A stretch of 64,000 bases of DNA from Enterococcus larvae. GTDB lineage: Bacteria > Bacillota > Bacilli > Lactobacillales > Enterococcaceae. Position numbers and translations under genes: made by a program. The first letter of the stretch is position 1. Every line of letters starts with the position of its first letter. The notes under the pieces were generated by a model. The model had not been told where the DNA came from. It ran no database searches and saw only the letters and a list, made by a program, of their open reading frames with translations. Below are positions 46,081 to 54,374 of the stretch, one piece after another. The stretch spans positions 1 through 64,000 of the forward strand of contig NZ_JAEDXU010000015.1 of assembly GCF_017830045.1 (NCBI RefSeq), in the 5' to 3' direction.

Positions 46081-46485
46081 ATGAACTTTCGTGAAATACA
46101 AGAGAAATCTGACGTTCAAGATCCACATTCATTTTTACAACTGATGATTACTGAACAACAAGATGAAGATGATCCCTTTTTTATTTTTCAGACAGATATT
46201 GAACAAAGGTTTGAGGAAAACGTGCGATTTCTCGCCTCTGAAGATACCTTATCAGAAGCAGATATCCACTATTGGCAGGAAACAGATTTCCTGGTTGTCT
46301 GCCAAACGATCGATGGCGATTTTATCGGGGGAAACAATGATGAAACCTTTGTTATTCCCAGCTCTTTGTATAAGCAGGATATTGAGATTTTCCCGTTGTT
46401 CTTAAGTGAGTTTTTTGCCTCCTATGAAGAAGGCAAAATCGACTCATCGATTTTACCAGCTGTATCTGGCTCTGAAACTGAATAA
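46081..46485 (+). CDS. SUKH (SMI1/KNR4)-like acidic protein, possible nuclease partner
   Basis: 134 residues, strongly acidic, no signal peptide. The middle and end (TDFLVVCQTIDGDFIGGNN .. TFVIPSSLYKQDIEIFPLFLSEFFASYEEGKI) follow the SMI1/KNR4 pattern: hydrophobic strand, short polar turn with GD.IGG, and a final helix. SUKH proteins often act as immunity proteins against nuclease toxins. Gene order nuclease then SUKH-like, with the AGGTG site overlapping the nuclease stop, suggests coupled expression. Family call is by eye. An in-frame GTG at 46072 is a less likely start. Confidence 0.7.
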   Translation: MNFREIQEKSDVQDPHSFLQLMITEQQDEDDPFFIFQTDIEQRFEENVRFLASEDTLSEADIHYWQETDFLVVCQTIDGDFIGGNNDETFVIPSSLYKQDIEIFPLFLSEFFASYEEGKIDSSILPAVSGSETE

Positions 46486-46530
46486 AAAAGAGATCCGCGA
46501 CTCTTGCAAGTCGCGGATCTCTTTTTTATT
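46485..46530. terminator. bidirectional terminator between the SUKH-like gene and nagA
   Basis: AAAAGAGATCCGCGACT pairs with AGTCGCGGATCTCTTTT around CTTGCA, with T runs on either side. Confidence 0.93.
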
Positions 46531-46533
46531 CAA

Positions 46534-47682
46534 TTATGAACGGTAGCGTTCTACACCATCCAGATAAGTTGCTTCCAACTCCATTGATGGATTCAGCACA
46601 ATGAAATCTGCTTCACGACCACTAGCGATCATTCCACATTTATCATCGATTTTACAGCTAACTGCGGGTACAAGGCTTGCCATCATCACTGCCTGCTCTG
46701 GCGTAGCAATTTCCCAGTCTACAACATTTTTGATTGCTTCTTTTAATTTTAAGATACTCCCAGCAAGATTTCCAGATTCCATACGAGCTGTTCCGTCTTT
46801 TACAACAACTGGGAATTCTCCAAGGTTATAGTCTCCATCAGGCATACCACCAGCCATCATACAGTCTGTAATCAGAGCAACATGGTCATGCCCTGTTTTC
46901 TCCATCAAGATATCTGCTGCATTAGGATGCACATGATGACCATCACAAATCAACTCAGAAAAGACATGCTTCAGAGACATCAATGCACCAACCATACCAG
47001 GTTCACGGTGGTTCAGTCCACGCATACCATTATAGGCATGAACAAACACACTTGCACCAGCCTCAACAGCTTCTGTAGCCTGTTCCAGTGTCGCATCACT
47101 ATGTCCAAGAGACACAACGACACCTTCATCTGTTATCGTTTTAACAAATTCCTTCACGCCTTTACGTTCAGGAGCTAATGCGATTTTCTTGATCAAACCG
47201 CCGGAAGCCTCTTGCCATTCATGGAAAGTAGTTAAATCAGGATCACCAAAATAGCTAGGATTTTGCGCCCCTTTATGTTCTTCAGTGAAGAAAGGACCTT
47301 CGAAATAAATCCCTTGAATTTTCGCACCCTCTACATCCTGATAGACCTTGCCGATCGTCTCAGCTACATCCTTCAGACGTTCTTTAGTGGATGTAAGAGT
47401 TGTCGGTAAAAATGAAGTCACACCACATGAAAGCAGTCCTTCTGACATTACTTTCAGCCCGTCTGCATCATTATCCATGACATCATGATTCATGAAACCA
47501 TGAATATGAGTATCTACTAAGCCAGGTGCGATCCATTTGCCTTCTTCTCTAATTACTTTTGCTTCTTTGTCGGGAAGCTCTTTATAAAAATCGCCAAATA
47601 GCCCATCAGTGATTTCCAGATACCCAGGACCCTTCACGTCACTTTTTAAAAAGAATTTTTCTGCAAAGATAAATGTTTTCAT
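46534..47682 (-). CDS. nagA: N-acetylglucosamine-6-phosphate deacetylase
   Basis: 382-residue amidohydrolase that deacetylates GlcNAc-6-P to GlcN-6-P. Metal site: PGLVDTHIHGFMNHD (about 52-66), E of FEGPFFTEEHKGAQ (about 126-139), H of SLGHSDATLEQA (about 192-203), H of VFVHAYNGM (about 213-221) and D of LITDCMMAGG (about 270-279). Complete. ATG 47682 is spaced correctly from AAGGA; upstream in-frame codons are not. An RRNPP-type regulator gene lies just upstream on the same strand, 82 bases away. Confidence 0.94.
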   Translation of the reverse strand: MKTFIFAEKFFLKSDVKGPGYLEITDGLFGDFYKELPDKEAKVIREEGKWIAPGLVDTHIHGFMNHDVMDNDADGLKVMSEGLLSCGVTSFLPTTLTSTKERLKDVAETIGKVYQDVEGAKIQGIYFEGPFFTEEHKGAQNPSYFGDPDLTTFHEWQEASGGLIKKIALAPERKGVKEFVKTITDEGVVVSLGHSDATLEQATEAVEAGASVFVHAYNGMRGLNHREPGMVGALMSLKHVFSELICDGHHVHPNAADILMEKTGHDHVALITDCMMAGGMPDGDYNLGEFPVVVKDGTARMESGNLAGSILKLKEAIKNVVDWEIATPEQAVMMASLVPAVSCKIDDKCGMIASGREADFIVLNPSMELEATYLDGVERYRS

Positions 47683-47764
47683 ATTCATCCTTCTTTCTAA
47701 AGTTTTCTCACTGTTTAAGTTACTCTTAATAGCCGCAGAAGTCAAGAATGGTGTAGACCTTTTA

Positions 47765-48592
47765 TTATAATTTCAGATGTGCAATCTGCCCCACATGGCC
47801 TGCCATTTGACTGTAAACCTTTGCATTCGGATAATCATCCACTAGGCTATACAGCTCGCTCTTTAAATCAAACAACTCTTCAAGATAATAATAGCTGTTC
47901 TTTTTACGTGCCCAAGAGATCCCCTGGTCAATGTAAATCAAAGCTTCCTGCACCCGTTTTTCCTGAAGCAGAAAATACGCATAGTTAAAAAATATTTTAG
48001 TCAACTCTGCATTTATCCGCTCATTTGGGAGTTCATGAAAATAATGAATACTCAATTTCAAATATTTTTCTCCCTCATCGCGTTTGCCCATCAATCCATA
48101 GGTAATGCCGATACAACTAATGATTTGTATTTCAAAATCTGATAAATTCGTCTTATTCGTCTGATACGTATAAGAAAGCCCTTTTCGTAAGTTGAAAATT
48201 GCTTTTTCATAATTATTGTACAGATAGAATTCACAACTGCCCAGATAATAATAATAGCGCTGCCAGTCTGAATCCAAATAAATACGATCCTCTAATTTTA
48301 TCGCTTTTATAAAGGAAAGAATTTTTTCATACTCCTTATGACGAAAATAATTAGCGATCTTTTCAAATGTCTGCATCAGCATCTGAACCTCTTCAGAACG
48401 AAAATGCATGATCTGATCCATCGTTACACCCAGACGCTGACAAATCTGCTGCATCACAACAACATTCGGAAGCTCTTCATTGTTCTCGATCCGACTAAGG
48501 ACACTTTGCGAACAAATATCTTCCGACAGCATTTTTTGCGTCAATTTCCTTTTCTTTCTTATCTCTTTGATAACACTCCCAAAAGAATTCAT
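47765..48592 (-). CDS. RRNPP/Rgg-type transcriptional regulator (XRE HTH plus TPR)
   Basis: 275 residues. N-terminal XRE helix-turn-helix (about 5-60: IKEIRKKRKLTQKMLSEDI, SQSVLSRIENNEELP) followed by an all-helical TPR-like domain rich in Tyr (about 70-275). This architecture is that of Rgg/PlcR/PrgX regulators, which bind short peptides. No peptide gene is obvious nearby. ATG 48592 has AAGGGAG upstream; an in-frame ATG 96 bases further upstream lies in an AT-rich non-coding stretch. Same direction as nagA, but a regulatory link is not shown. Confidence 0.85.
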   Translation of the reverse strand: MNSFGSVIKEIRKKRKLTQKMLSEDICSQSVLSRIENNEELPNVVVMQQICQRLGVTMDQIMHFRSEEVQMLMQTFEKIANYFRHKEYEKILSFIKAIKLEDRIYLDSDWQRYYYYLGSCEFYLYNNYEKAIFNLRKGLSYTYQTNKTNLSDFEIQIISCIGITYGLMGKRDEGEKYLKLSIHYFHELPNERINAELTKIFFNYAYFLLQEKRVQEALIYIDQGISWARKKNSYYYLEELFDLKSELYSLVDDYPNAKVYSQMAGHVGQIAHLKL

Positions 48593-48782
48593 GATTTCTC
48601 CCTTGTACCTGTTATTAATGAAAAAAATATATAAACCATTAAATATATTATAAATAGCAAAATATGCGAATTCGCATTTTGAATTCATTGTACTTTATTG
48701 CATAATAAACTGCAAGAATATACTTCACCCACTTCACCCACTGTCGACATCACTTTATTTTTAAAAATAAGGAGTGTTATAC

Positions 48783-48962
48783 ATGACACAAGAAAAGAAA
48801 GTAAGTTTTAATTGGGAAAAAAGTAATCATGTTGGCTACATTGAAAAAGAGTATGAAAATTCTTATCTGGTTGTAGTTGATGATCCAAGCTCTGATATGA
48901 AAGAGAAATACACCAATCGAATGATCATAAGCAAAAAAGAGTGCACGTTACTCAACACTTAG
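48783..48962 (+). CDS. small DUF2187-like protein
   Basis: 59 residues, a small beta-barrel-like fold: F..EKSNHVGYIEKEYENSYLVVVDD and a final YTNRMIISKKECTLL match the DUF2187 (YkvS) plan, where NRxxISKKxxxxL resembles ERTVVSHKNYK. Function unknown. AGGAGTG precedes ATG 48783 and a strong terminator follows. Confidence 0.75.
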   Translation: MTQEKKVSFNWEKSNHVGYIEKEYENSYLVVVDDPSSDMKEKYTNRMIISKKECTLLNT

Positions 48963-48997
48963 CAGCAAGCATTGGTTGAGTAAATACAGAATTAGGC

Positions 48998-49038
48998 AAG
49001 CTCCTTCAGAAACCGTCATCTGAAGAGCTTGTTTTTTT
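48998..49038 (+). terminator. terminator of the DUF2187-like gene
   Basis: CAAGCTC.TTCAGA pairs with TCTGAA.GAGCTTG and is followed by T7. Confidence 0.88.
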
Positions 49039-49159
49039 ATCTTCCCTCACTCTCATTTTCGGGCCATTTACATAATCTTTTATTCTTGTACTTCATAAGA
49101 AATATTTATCGAATATAAATTGAATAAAAAACAGGAAGTTGCCCATATCCGTATGCTTC

Positions 49160-49203
49160 GCTTAGAAAAAAGGAGCTGTGACAGCAATCTGCCTCAGCTC
49201 CTT
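49160..49203 (-). terminator. terminator of the aminotransferase gene
   Basis: AAGGAGCTG..CAG pairs with CTG..CAGCTCCTT; on the minus strand T6 follows. A second perfect hairpin (GTGGCAGAAG-CAA-CTTCTGCCAC, 49220-49242) lies between it and the stop codon. Confidence 0.85.
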
Positions 49204-49257
49204 AAAACTGAAACAGCATGTGGCAGAAGCAACTTCTGCCACAATCTTCGGCCAATT

Positions 49258-50475
49258 CTATTTCTGTTTATAAGTACTTAAAAACTCTTCCATCTTCTCA
49301 GCAGTAACTTTCAAATCTTCCAATTTTGGCAAATAAACGATTCGGAAATGATCCGGCTGATTCCAGTTAAAACCGCCACCGTGAACAAGCAGGATATGAT
49401 GCTCATGAAGAAAGTCTAAAACAAATTTTTCATCATCATAAATATTGAAACGAGCAATATCTATTTTCGGAAAAATATAGAATGCTGCCTTCGGTTTCAC
49501 GACAGACAATCCAGGGATAGCACTGATTGCATTATAGATATACTCCCTTTGTTCATAAATCCGACCACCCGGCAATAGAAGTTCATCTACGCTTTGATAA
49601 CCGCCTAAAGCGGTTTGAATGATTTGCTGTGATAGAACATTTGAGCATAATCTCATGGAAGAAAGCATATTCAAGCCTTCGATATAGCCCTGCACGCGAG
49701 ATTTATCGCCACTAAGAACCATCCAGCCGCACCGGAATCCTGCTACTCGATGAGACTTAGACAAACCATTTAGAGTCACAACAAATAAATCAGGTGCTAA
49801 TGTTGCAATCGGAATATGTGTCAGTCCATCCATCACCAGTCGATCATAGATTTCATCAGAGTAAATGATCAAATCATTCTCTCTTGCCACCTTAACGATT
49901 TCTTCCAATAGCTCTTTAGGATAGAGTGCACCTGTTGGATTATTCGGGTTGATAATAACGATAGCTTTTGTATTCGCTGTAACCTTTGATTTGATATCAT
50001 CAATATCCGGATACCACTCGGCCTGTTCATCACAAACATAATGGACAGGTTTCCCGCCGGCAAGTGACACAGAGGCTGTCCACAAAGGATAGTCAGGCAT
50101 TGGCACCAGCACTTCATCACCGGTATCCAATAACCCCTGCATACACATGGTAATCAGTTCACTAACTCCATTTCCTGTATAGATGTCATTGATCGTCACA
50201 TTTGGAAACTGCTTTAGCTGGCAGTATTGCTCAATCGCTTTTCTTGCAGAAAAAATTCCTTTAGAATCAGAATAGCCTTCTGAATTGCGCACATTCGTAA
50301 TCATATCTCGTACGACCTCATTCGGCGCATCAAAGCCGAAGGGGGCGGGATTTCCAGTATTTAGCTTCAAGATATTGATGCCTTCTTCCTGCATCCTGTC
50401 CGCTTCTTCTAAAACAGGTCCACGAACATCATAGCTTACATTATCAAGTTTTTTTGATTTTTCAAAATTTCTCAT
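49258..50475 (-). CDS. class I/II PLP-dependent aminotransferase (alanine transaminase-like)
   Basis: 405-residue fold-type I aminotransferase. GYSDSKGIFSARKAI (about 92-106), IVIINPNNPTGALYP (about 171-185), IIYSDEIYDRLV (about 204-215), the PLP lysine in NGLSKSHRVAGFRCGWM (about 236-252) and the substrate-binding R of HFRIVYLP (about 382-389). The sequence plan is that of AlaA/AlaT enzymes linking alanine and glutamate, but substrate is inferred. ATG with a weak upstream ribosome site. Monocistronic. Confidence 0.88.
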   Translation of the reverse strand: MRNFEKSKKLDNVSYDVRGPVLEEADRMQEEGINILKLNTGNPAPFGFDAPNEVVRDMITNVRNSEGYSDSKGIFSARKAIEQYCQLKQFPNVTINDIYTGNGVSELITMCMQGLLDTGDEVLVPMPDYPLWTASVSLAGGKPVHYVCDEQAEWYPDIDDIKSKVTANTKAIVIINPNNPTGALYPKELLEEIVKVARENDLIIYSDEIYDRLVMDGLTHIPIATLAPDLFVVTLNGLSKSHRVAGFRCGWMVLSGDKSRVQGYIEGLNMLSSMRLCSNVLSQQIIQTALGGYQSVDELLLPGGRIYEQREYIYNAISAIPGLSVVKPKAAFYIFPKIDIARFNIYDDEKFVLDFLHEHHILLVHGGGFNWNQPDHFRIVYLPKLEDLKVTAEKMEEFLSTYKQK

Positions 50476-50664
50476 ACGGAATCCCTCATTTTATAAAATT
50501 TATACTGTTTAAGTTACGCCAGTATAGAAAAAATTGCAACGATAATTTTCAGAATTTACAAAATTTTTTATTAGAGTCTTACATAATGTCGTTGATGGCT
50601 TTAGTGATTGTCCTTCCTTATCAGGAGCTTAGATCAGCTATGGCTCTTTTCCAATACGCTTTTG

Positions 50665-50958
50665 CTATCTTAGCAGCCCTTCTTCAACCTTACTGACTTT
50701 CTTAAAAAAAGGCTCTCCACGGATACAAAAGCCCAACAGGAATAATTGCCCGCAATGGCTGCATTTGAAATAATGAACAACGGTGTATTGCGTTTCCTCT
50801 TGAAGTATTCTCTCAGAGGATTCAAAAGAACAGTTACCATTCACATAAATCAACTTTCCAGTTGTCATAGCCTCCTTACAATAGTCGAAAATATTTATTT
50901 CAGGTGCTTCCTTTCCCCCCTTAAATAAAGGCAGTTCAGTACAAGAACGGCAGTTCAT
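50665..50958 (-). CDS. small putative zinc-ribbon protein
   Basis: 97 residues. Two cysteine pairs, CRSC at the N-terminus and CSHCGQLF near residue 70, could form a zinc ribbon. No family recognised. The start is uncertain: ATG 50958 has only a weak GGTGG site, and ATG 50970 has GGGGA about six bases upstream. No clear terminator. Coding status is moderately supported by the CxxC spacing. Confidence 0.55.
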   Translation of the reverse strand: MNCRSCTELPLFKGGKEAPEINIFDYCKEAMTTGKLIYVNGNCSFESSERILQEETQYTVVHYFKCSHCGQLFLLGFCIRGEPFFKKVSKVEEGLLR

Positions 50959-51147
50959 TTTCCACCACATTCGCAGTCCCCATTTCTTTATTGATGTCAC
51001 TATCCATGCATCAGCAAGCTTCCTACTTAAAAATTCACTACTTTTTACACAACGCTTATGCTTTAATTAGTATAAGCATATAATTCAGTCGGATGGCTTT
51101 GATTGAATTGCATCAGCTAAATTCTATCACATAAGGGAGGAATAAGA

Positions 51148-51591
51148 ATGGCAAAGTTTGGTTTTGGTAATATTGTACAGGGTGCTTTAGGAAATTATTC
51201 TGAAAAAACACCGAAAGAATTGACGAATGAGTATCGGGGATATTTATTCGAAGACGAAGAGATTCTTATAGGGTATCAATTAGTTCGTGATGCACTGATA
51301 TTCACAAATTATAGAATTTTATTTATTGATAAACAGGGTGCGACCGGAAAGAAGACGTCTTTCAAATCAATCCATATGGACGCTATTATTGATGTTGAAA
51401 TGGAGACGGCCGGCTTCGGTATCGATGATAGTGAAATCGTGATCACCTATTTAACGAATGCTAATCAGCGATCAAACAATGAAACCCACGCCCGCAACAA
51501 ATTTGAGTTTCCTAAAAAAACGGATATTCTTCCCCTTTATCAGCATTTGGGAAATATCAGTATGAAGAATAGAGAGCGAATCAATCGCTGA
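51148..51591 (+). CDS. PH domain-containing protein (bPH, YvbH-like)
   Basis: 147-residue soluble protein. Bacterial pleckstrin-homology-like domain (about 22-135): EEILIGYQLVRDALIFTNYRILFIDKQG, KKTSFKSIHMDAIIDVEMET, DSEIVITYLT. Role unknown; such proteins are common in Firmicutes. GGGAGG precedes the ATG. Monocistronic with a strong terminator. Confidence 0.88.
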   Translation: MAKFGFGNIVQGALGNYSEKTPKELTNEYRGYLFEDEEILIGYQLVRDALIFTNYRILFIDKQGATGKKTSFKSIHMDAIIDVEMETAGFGIDDSEIVITYLTNANQRSNNETHARNKFEFPKKTDILPLYQHLGNISMKNRERINR

Positions 51592-51611
51592 TTTCTGATC
51601 CGACTGAATAG

Positions 51612-51648
51612 AAAAAGCCGATTTTCTCAACAGAAAACCGGCTTTTTT
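51612..51648 (+). terminator. terminator of the PH-domain gene
   Basis: AAAAAGCCGATTTTCT pairs with AGAAAACCGGCTTTTT, then T. It could also stop transcription of the tRNA gene from the other side. Confidence 0.9.
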
Positions 51649-51702
51649 AGACTGATATGAGTAAATAAAAAAAACAGAACAACAAGGTTCTGTTTCATCA
51701 GA

Positions 51703-51786
51703 TGCGGTCAAGAAGACTCGAACTTCCACGGTATTTCTACCACTAGCGCCTGAAGCTAGCGCGTCTGCCAATTCCGCCATGACCGC
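51703..51786 (-). tRNA. tRNA-Leu (anticodon CAG)
   Basis: 84-base class II tRNA. Acceptor GCGGTCA/TGACCGC, anticodon stem CTAGC/GCTAG with loop TTCAGGC (anticodon CAG), long variable arm, T-loop TTCGAGT. CCA is not encoded. Confidence 0.95.
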
Positions 51787-52157
51787 AAAATAACAATTGG
51801 CATCGACAACTTGCCGACCTATTTATAATAAAGTTTTAGCGGAATTTTGTCAACCCATAACTTGTTCAGCTCTTGTTAAAAAGCAGCCTCATACTAGTAA
51901 TTTCTTTATTTAGCTGAGAACAAAGATGACTTCTCTTAAATAGAATCCTTTATAGTATTTACTAGAAAAAAACAATTGTTTTGAAAACAACTAACTTCTA
52001 TCTTCAAACTCACTACAATCGTCAGAACTGATTACTTTTATTCCTGATAAGGAAAATCGTAGTGCAGCCTATATATATAGTAAAGCATGAATTGTTGCCT
52101 TTTCATTAATATGGTAAAATTCACAAGGAATATTTTCTTAATAAGGAGGTCAGGAAA
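51787..52157. other. divergent region between tRNA-Leu and the GNAT gene
   Basis: 371 AT-rich bases without a gene. It holds the tRNA promoter and, on the plus strand, TTGTTG (52092-52097) and TGG-TAAAAT (52112-52120) with a 17-base spacer for the GNAT gene. Confidence 0.6.
51825..51853 (-). promoter_or_regulatory. promoter of tRNA-Leu(CAG)
   Basis: On the minus strand TTGACA (51848-51853) and TATTAT (51825-51830) with a 17-base spacer, 39 bases before the tRNA. Confidence 0.82.
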
Positions 52158-52694
52158 ATGATGGAATACATGGAAACGCAACGACTGCAGCTCTTCCAAT
52201 GGTCAGAGGAATATCTTTCCGATTTAAAGGATTTTTTACAAGATCCAGAAGTGATGTATGCTTATGAACATGGCTTTACAGATGAAGAGGTACAGAATTG
52301 GTTGAACTGGAATCTCGAGAATTATCAGACATATGCCTATGGGTTATGGGGAATCAGGGATAAAGAATTGAACACCGTGGTTGGTGAATGCGGACTGACA
52401 CAGCAACAGGTAGACGGCATCGATTATCTTGAGATCGGCTACCATTTGAAAAAAGAATTCTGGCACATGGGATATGCGATTGAGGCAGCTGAGCTGTGTA
52501 AGACGTATGCATTTGAACAGACAAGCACACCTGCTGTTGTTTCCATCATAAGAGACACCAATCTGCCTTCTATGAAAGTAGCTATTCGTAATGGTATGCT
52601 GCCGGAAAAACGCTTCGTTAAAACCTATATGGGTATCGACATGCCTCATTATTTGTTTATGATCGATCGAGAAACCTATGAGCAGAATAAGTAG
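52158..52694 (+). CDS. GNAT family N-acetyltransferase (RimJ/RimL-like)
   Basis: 178 residues. Opening METQRLQLFQWSEEYLSDLKDF, central beta strands (YGLWGIRDKELNTVVGECGL, DYLEIGYHL) and the acetyl-CoA loop KKEFWHMGYAIEAAE (about 107-121) are those of RimJ/RimL-type GNATs, which acetylate protein N-termini or small amines. R.DTN.PSMKVAIRNGM near residue 140 is also typical. Substrate unknown. AGGAGG precedes the start; ATG 52158 or the adjacent one. Confidence 0.88.
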   Translation: MMEYMETQRLQLFQWSEEYLSDLKDFLQDPEVMYAYEHGFTDEEVQNWLNWNLENYQTYAYGLWGIRDKELNTVVGECGLTQQQVDGIDYLEIGYHLKKEFWHMGYAIEAAELCKTYAFEQTSTPAVVSIIRDTNLPSMKVAIRNGMLPEKRFVKTYMGIDMPHYLFMIDRETYEQNK

Positions 52695-52733
52695 AAGGAT
52701 TTTCTTTGATATTTGAATAGAAAGCAGAACAAA

Positions 52734-52782
52734 AAACTCAGGTCCCGCTTATCAAACAGCTTTGTTTGATAAGCGGGACCTG
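52734..52782 (-). terminator. terminator of tRNA-Leu(GAG)
   Basis: AGGTCCCGCTTATCAAACA pairs perfectly with its complement around a short loop; on the minus strand TTTTTT follows. It may also end the GNAT transcript. Confidence 0.9.
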
Positions 52783-52793
52783 ATAACTTTTTA

Positions 52794-52877
52794 TGCGGCC
52801 AAGAAGACTCGAACTTCCACGGGAGATCCTCCCACCAGCCCCTCAAGCTGGCGCGTCTGCCATTCCGCCATGACCGC
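52794..52877 (-). tRNA. tRNA-Leu (anticodon GAG)
   Basis: 84-base class II tRNA. Acceptor GCGGTCA/TGGCCGC, anticodon stem CCAGC/GCTGG with loop TTGAGGG (anticodon GAG), long variable arm, same T-arm as the CAG copy 1 kb away. CCA not encoded. Confidence 0.95.
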
Positions 52878-52914
52878 TTCATGTGTTTGATGTCAGAAAC
52901 ACAATACTCTTGTA

Positions 52915-52943
52915 ATCTTAAAATAACCCGTTAAAATTGTCAA
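52915..52943 (-). promoter_or_regulatory. promoter of tRNA-Leu(GAG)
   Basis: On the minus strand TTGACA (52938-52943) and TAAGAT (52915-52920) with a 17-base spacer. Confidence 0.82.
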
Positions 52944-53012
52944 TAAAAATTCTTTTTACACATAATATATATGCATGTCCAAATGAAGGCGCTGAGTGAT
53001 AAAATTAAACAT

Positions 53013-53504
53013 TCATGATCTTAAATCAAAATGACCATGATAGCTGAAATCCAACTCTTTTGTCAGCTTGAAATGAAGATTGGTAACGATCAACGCTTCT
53101 TTGTTTGCCTGTATGAAAATATCCCCATGATCAAATCGTTGTGCCTCATCAAAAACCAGATAAGCTCCATCATATGGATTAGGCATCACAGCATCTAAAT
53201 ACTGCTCATGATCAGTGATAACAGGAACCTGTCGAAACAGCTTACGCTCATACCGCAACTTCTCATTCAGCCCATTTTTTAATGCCAGCTCAGTTAAAAA
53301 AGATTTTTTCTTATTAAGCAAGTTCAACACCCTTGAAAGCTCAGCAACCAATACTTGCTTCTCTTCCTCAGTCATTTCCGTCAAATAGGCTTCTAAATCA
53401 AATGTTACCTTTGACTTCTTCCCCCAGATCATTGTTTCAAAACCATAAACCGCACCCTCATGATCGATCCAATCCTTTGAAGCGGGAACAACAACAGTAT
53501 CCAT
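53013..53504 (-). CDS. hypothetical protein
   Basis: 163 residues, soluble. A beta-rich start (DTVVVPASKDWIDHEGAVYGFETMIW), a helical middle (TEMTEEEKQVLVAELSRVLNLL) and a beta-rich end (DGAYLVFDEAQRFDHGDIFIQ, KELDFSYHGHFDL). No family recognised. AGGAGAG precedes ATG 53504; the upstream in-frame ATG has no site. It sits downstream of the SRP RNA terminator. Confidence 0.75.
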   Translation of the reverse strand: MDTVVVPASKDWIDHEGAVYGFETMIWGKKSKVTFDLEAYLTEMTEEEKQVLVAELSRVLNLLNKKKSFLTELALKNGLNEKLRYERKLFRQVPVITDHEQYLDAVMPNPYDGAYLVFDEAQRFDHGDIFIQANKEALIVTNLHFKLTKELDFSYHGHFDLRS

Positions 53505-53580
53505 TTTCTCTCTCCTAATTTCAAGCAAAATTTTTTAGTACCATCCGACAATATCGTTCCAATACCATTTTAGATAAAAT

Positions 53581-53602
53581 AAAAAAGCCCTTAAAGGCTT
53601 GT
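53581..53602 (-). terminator. terminator of the SRP RNA gene
   Basis: AAGCC(T)TTAA(G)GGCTT hairpin followed on the minus strand by T6. Confidence 0.8.
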
Positions 53603-53611
53603 GGTTGCTAT

Positions 53612-53700
53612 AATTACAGACACATGGTGGCACCTGCTTAGTGCTGCTTCCTTCCAGATCTGACACGCTTCACTGGCCCACCATTGTCCTGCCTTTCGGC
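53612..53700 (-). ncRNA. ffs: signal recognition particle RNA (small 4.5S type)
   Basis: On the minus strand the core GTCAGATCTGGAAGGAAGCAGC-like segment (about 53647-53668) is the conserved helix 8 with GGAA tetraloop, flanked by pairing arms (GGACAATGGTGG / CCACCATGTGTC). Ends are approximate. It lies just downstream of tadA, as often in Firmicutes. Confidence 0.92.
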
Positions 53701-53733
53701 ATTTATTAGTATACCCCATTTTGTTTTTTTTGG

Positions 53734-54246
53734 CTAGTCTTTCTTTTGTCTTTTTAATTCTTTCTTTTTCTCACGCAGCCCTCTGAAAAAATCGGTCAGC
53801 AGTTGCCCGCAAACTTCTCCCAAAATGCCAGACTCCACATAAGCGGTGTGATTGAAACGCTCATCATCCAGTAGATTCATCAAGGTACCGGCAGTCCCTC
53901 CCTTTGGGTCTGCAGCGCCATAATACACCTCATCTACACGAGAAAGCAGCATCGCGCCACTGCACATAGGGCAAGGTTCAAGTGTTACAAACAGCTGTGC
54001 TCCCTCCAGACGCCAGCTGCCAACTCGTTGACAGGCTTCTTCGATTGCAGTCATCTCAGCGTGTGAGGATGCCTGTTGTGTATGTTCCCGCAGGTTGTAT
54101 CCACGACCAATGATCTCACCATCTAATACAATCACTGCACCAATCGGTACCTCCTCAATTGCCCCAGCTTTCTCGGCTAAACGAATAGCCTCTCTCATAT
54201 AGTATTCTTTATCTTCTAAGCTCAAACCGGAAATCGGCTCTTTCAT
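53734..54246 (-). CDS. tadA: tRNA(adenine34) deaminase
   Basis: 170-residue zinc deaminase making inosine at the wobble position of tRNA-Arg(ACG). Zinc ligands H62 (SHAEMTAI, with catalytic E64), C92 and C95 (TLEPCPMCSGAML). DPKGGTAGTLMNLL near residue 110 and the basic C-terminal helix (RGLREKKKELKRQ) are typical. ATG 54246 has GGAGG eight bases upstream; an in-frame ATG 63 bases earlier lacks a site. Followed by the SRP RNA gene. Confidence 0.94.
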   Translation of the reverse strand: MKEPISGLSLEDKEYYMREAIRLAEKAGAIEEVPIGAVIVLDGEIIGRGYNLREHTQQASSHAEMTAIEEACQRVGSWRLEGAQLFVTLEPCPMCSGAMLLSRVDEVYYGAADPKGGTAGTLMNLLDDERFNHTAYVESGILGEVCGQLLTDFFRGLREKKKELKRQKKD

Positions 54247-54319
54247 CTGTTCTTCCTCCGCAAAATTACTGTCTCTCATCTGTTTCATTATACTGATCGA
54301 GTAAAACACTGTCTATGCT

Positions 54320-54361
54320 TCCTTAAAAATAAAAGTGAGCAGAACGCTATTCGTTCTACCC
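54320..54361 (-). terminator. terminator of the YtxH-like gene
   Basis: GTG.G.AGAACG pairs with CGTTCT.C.CAC; on the minus strand a T-rich run follows. Confidence 0.65.
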
Positions 54362-54374
54362 ACCAATACTTTAT

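Noticed and set aside
51472-51780. Open frame on the minus strand over tRNA-Leu(CAG)
   Set aside because: Its first codons are the tRNA gene itself, a well-known false protein (MAELADALASG...), and the rest lies antisense to the PH-domain gene.
52676-52882. Open frame over tRNA-Leu(GAG)
   Set aside because: Again the tRNA sequence read as protein; no ribosome site.
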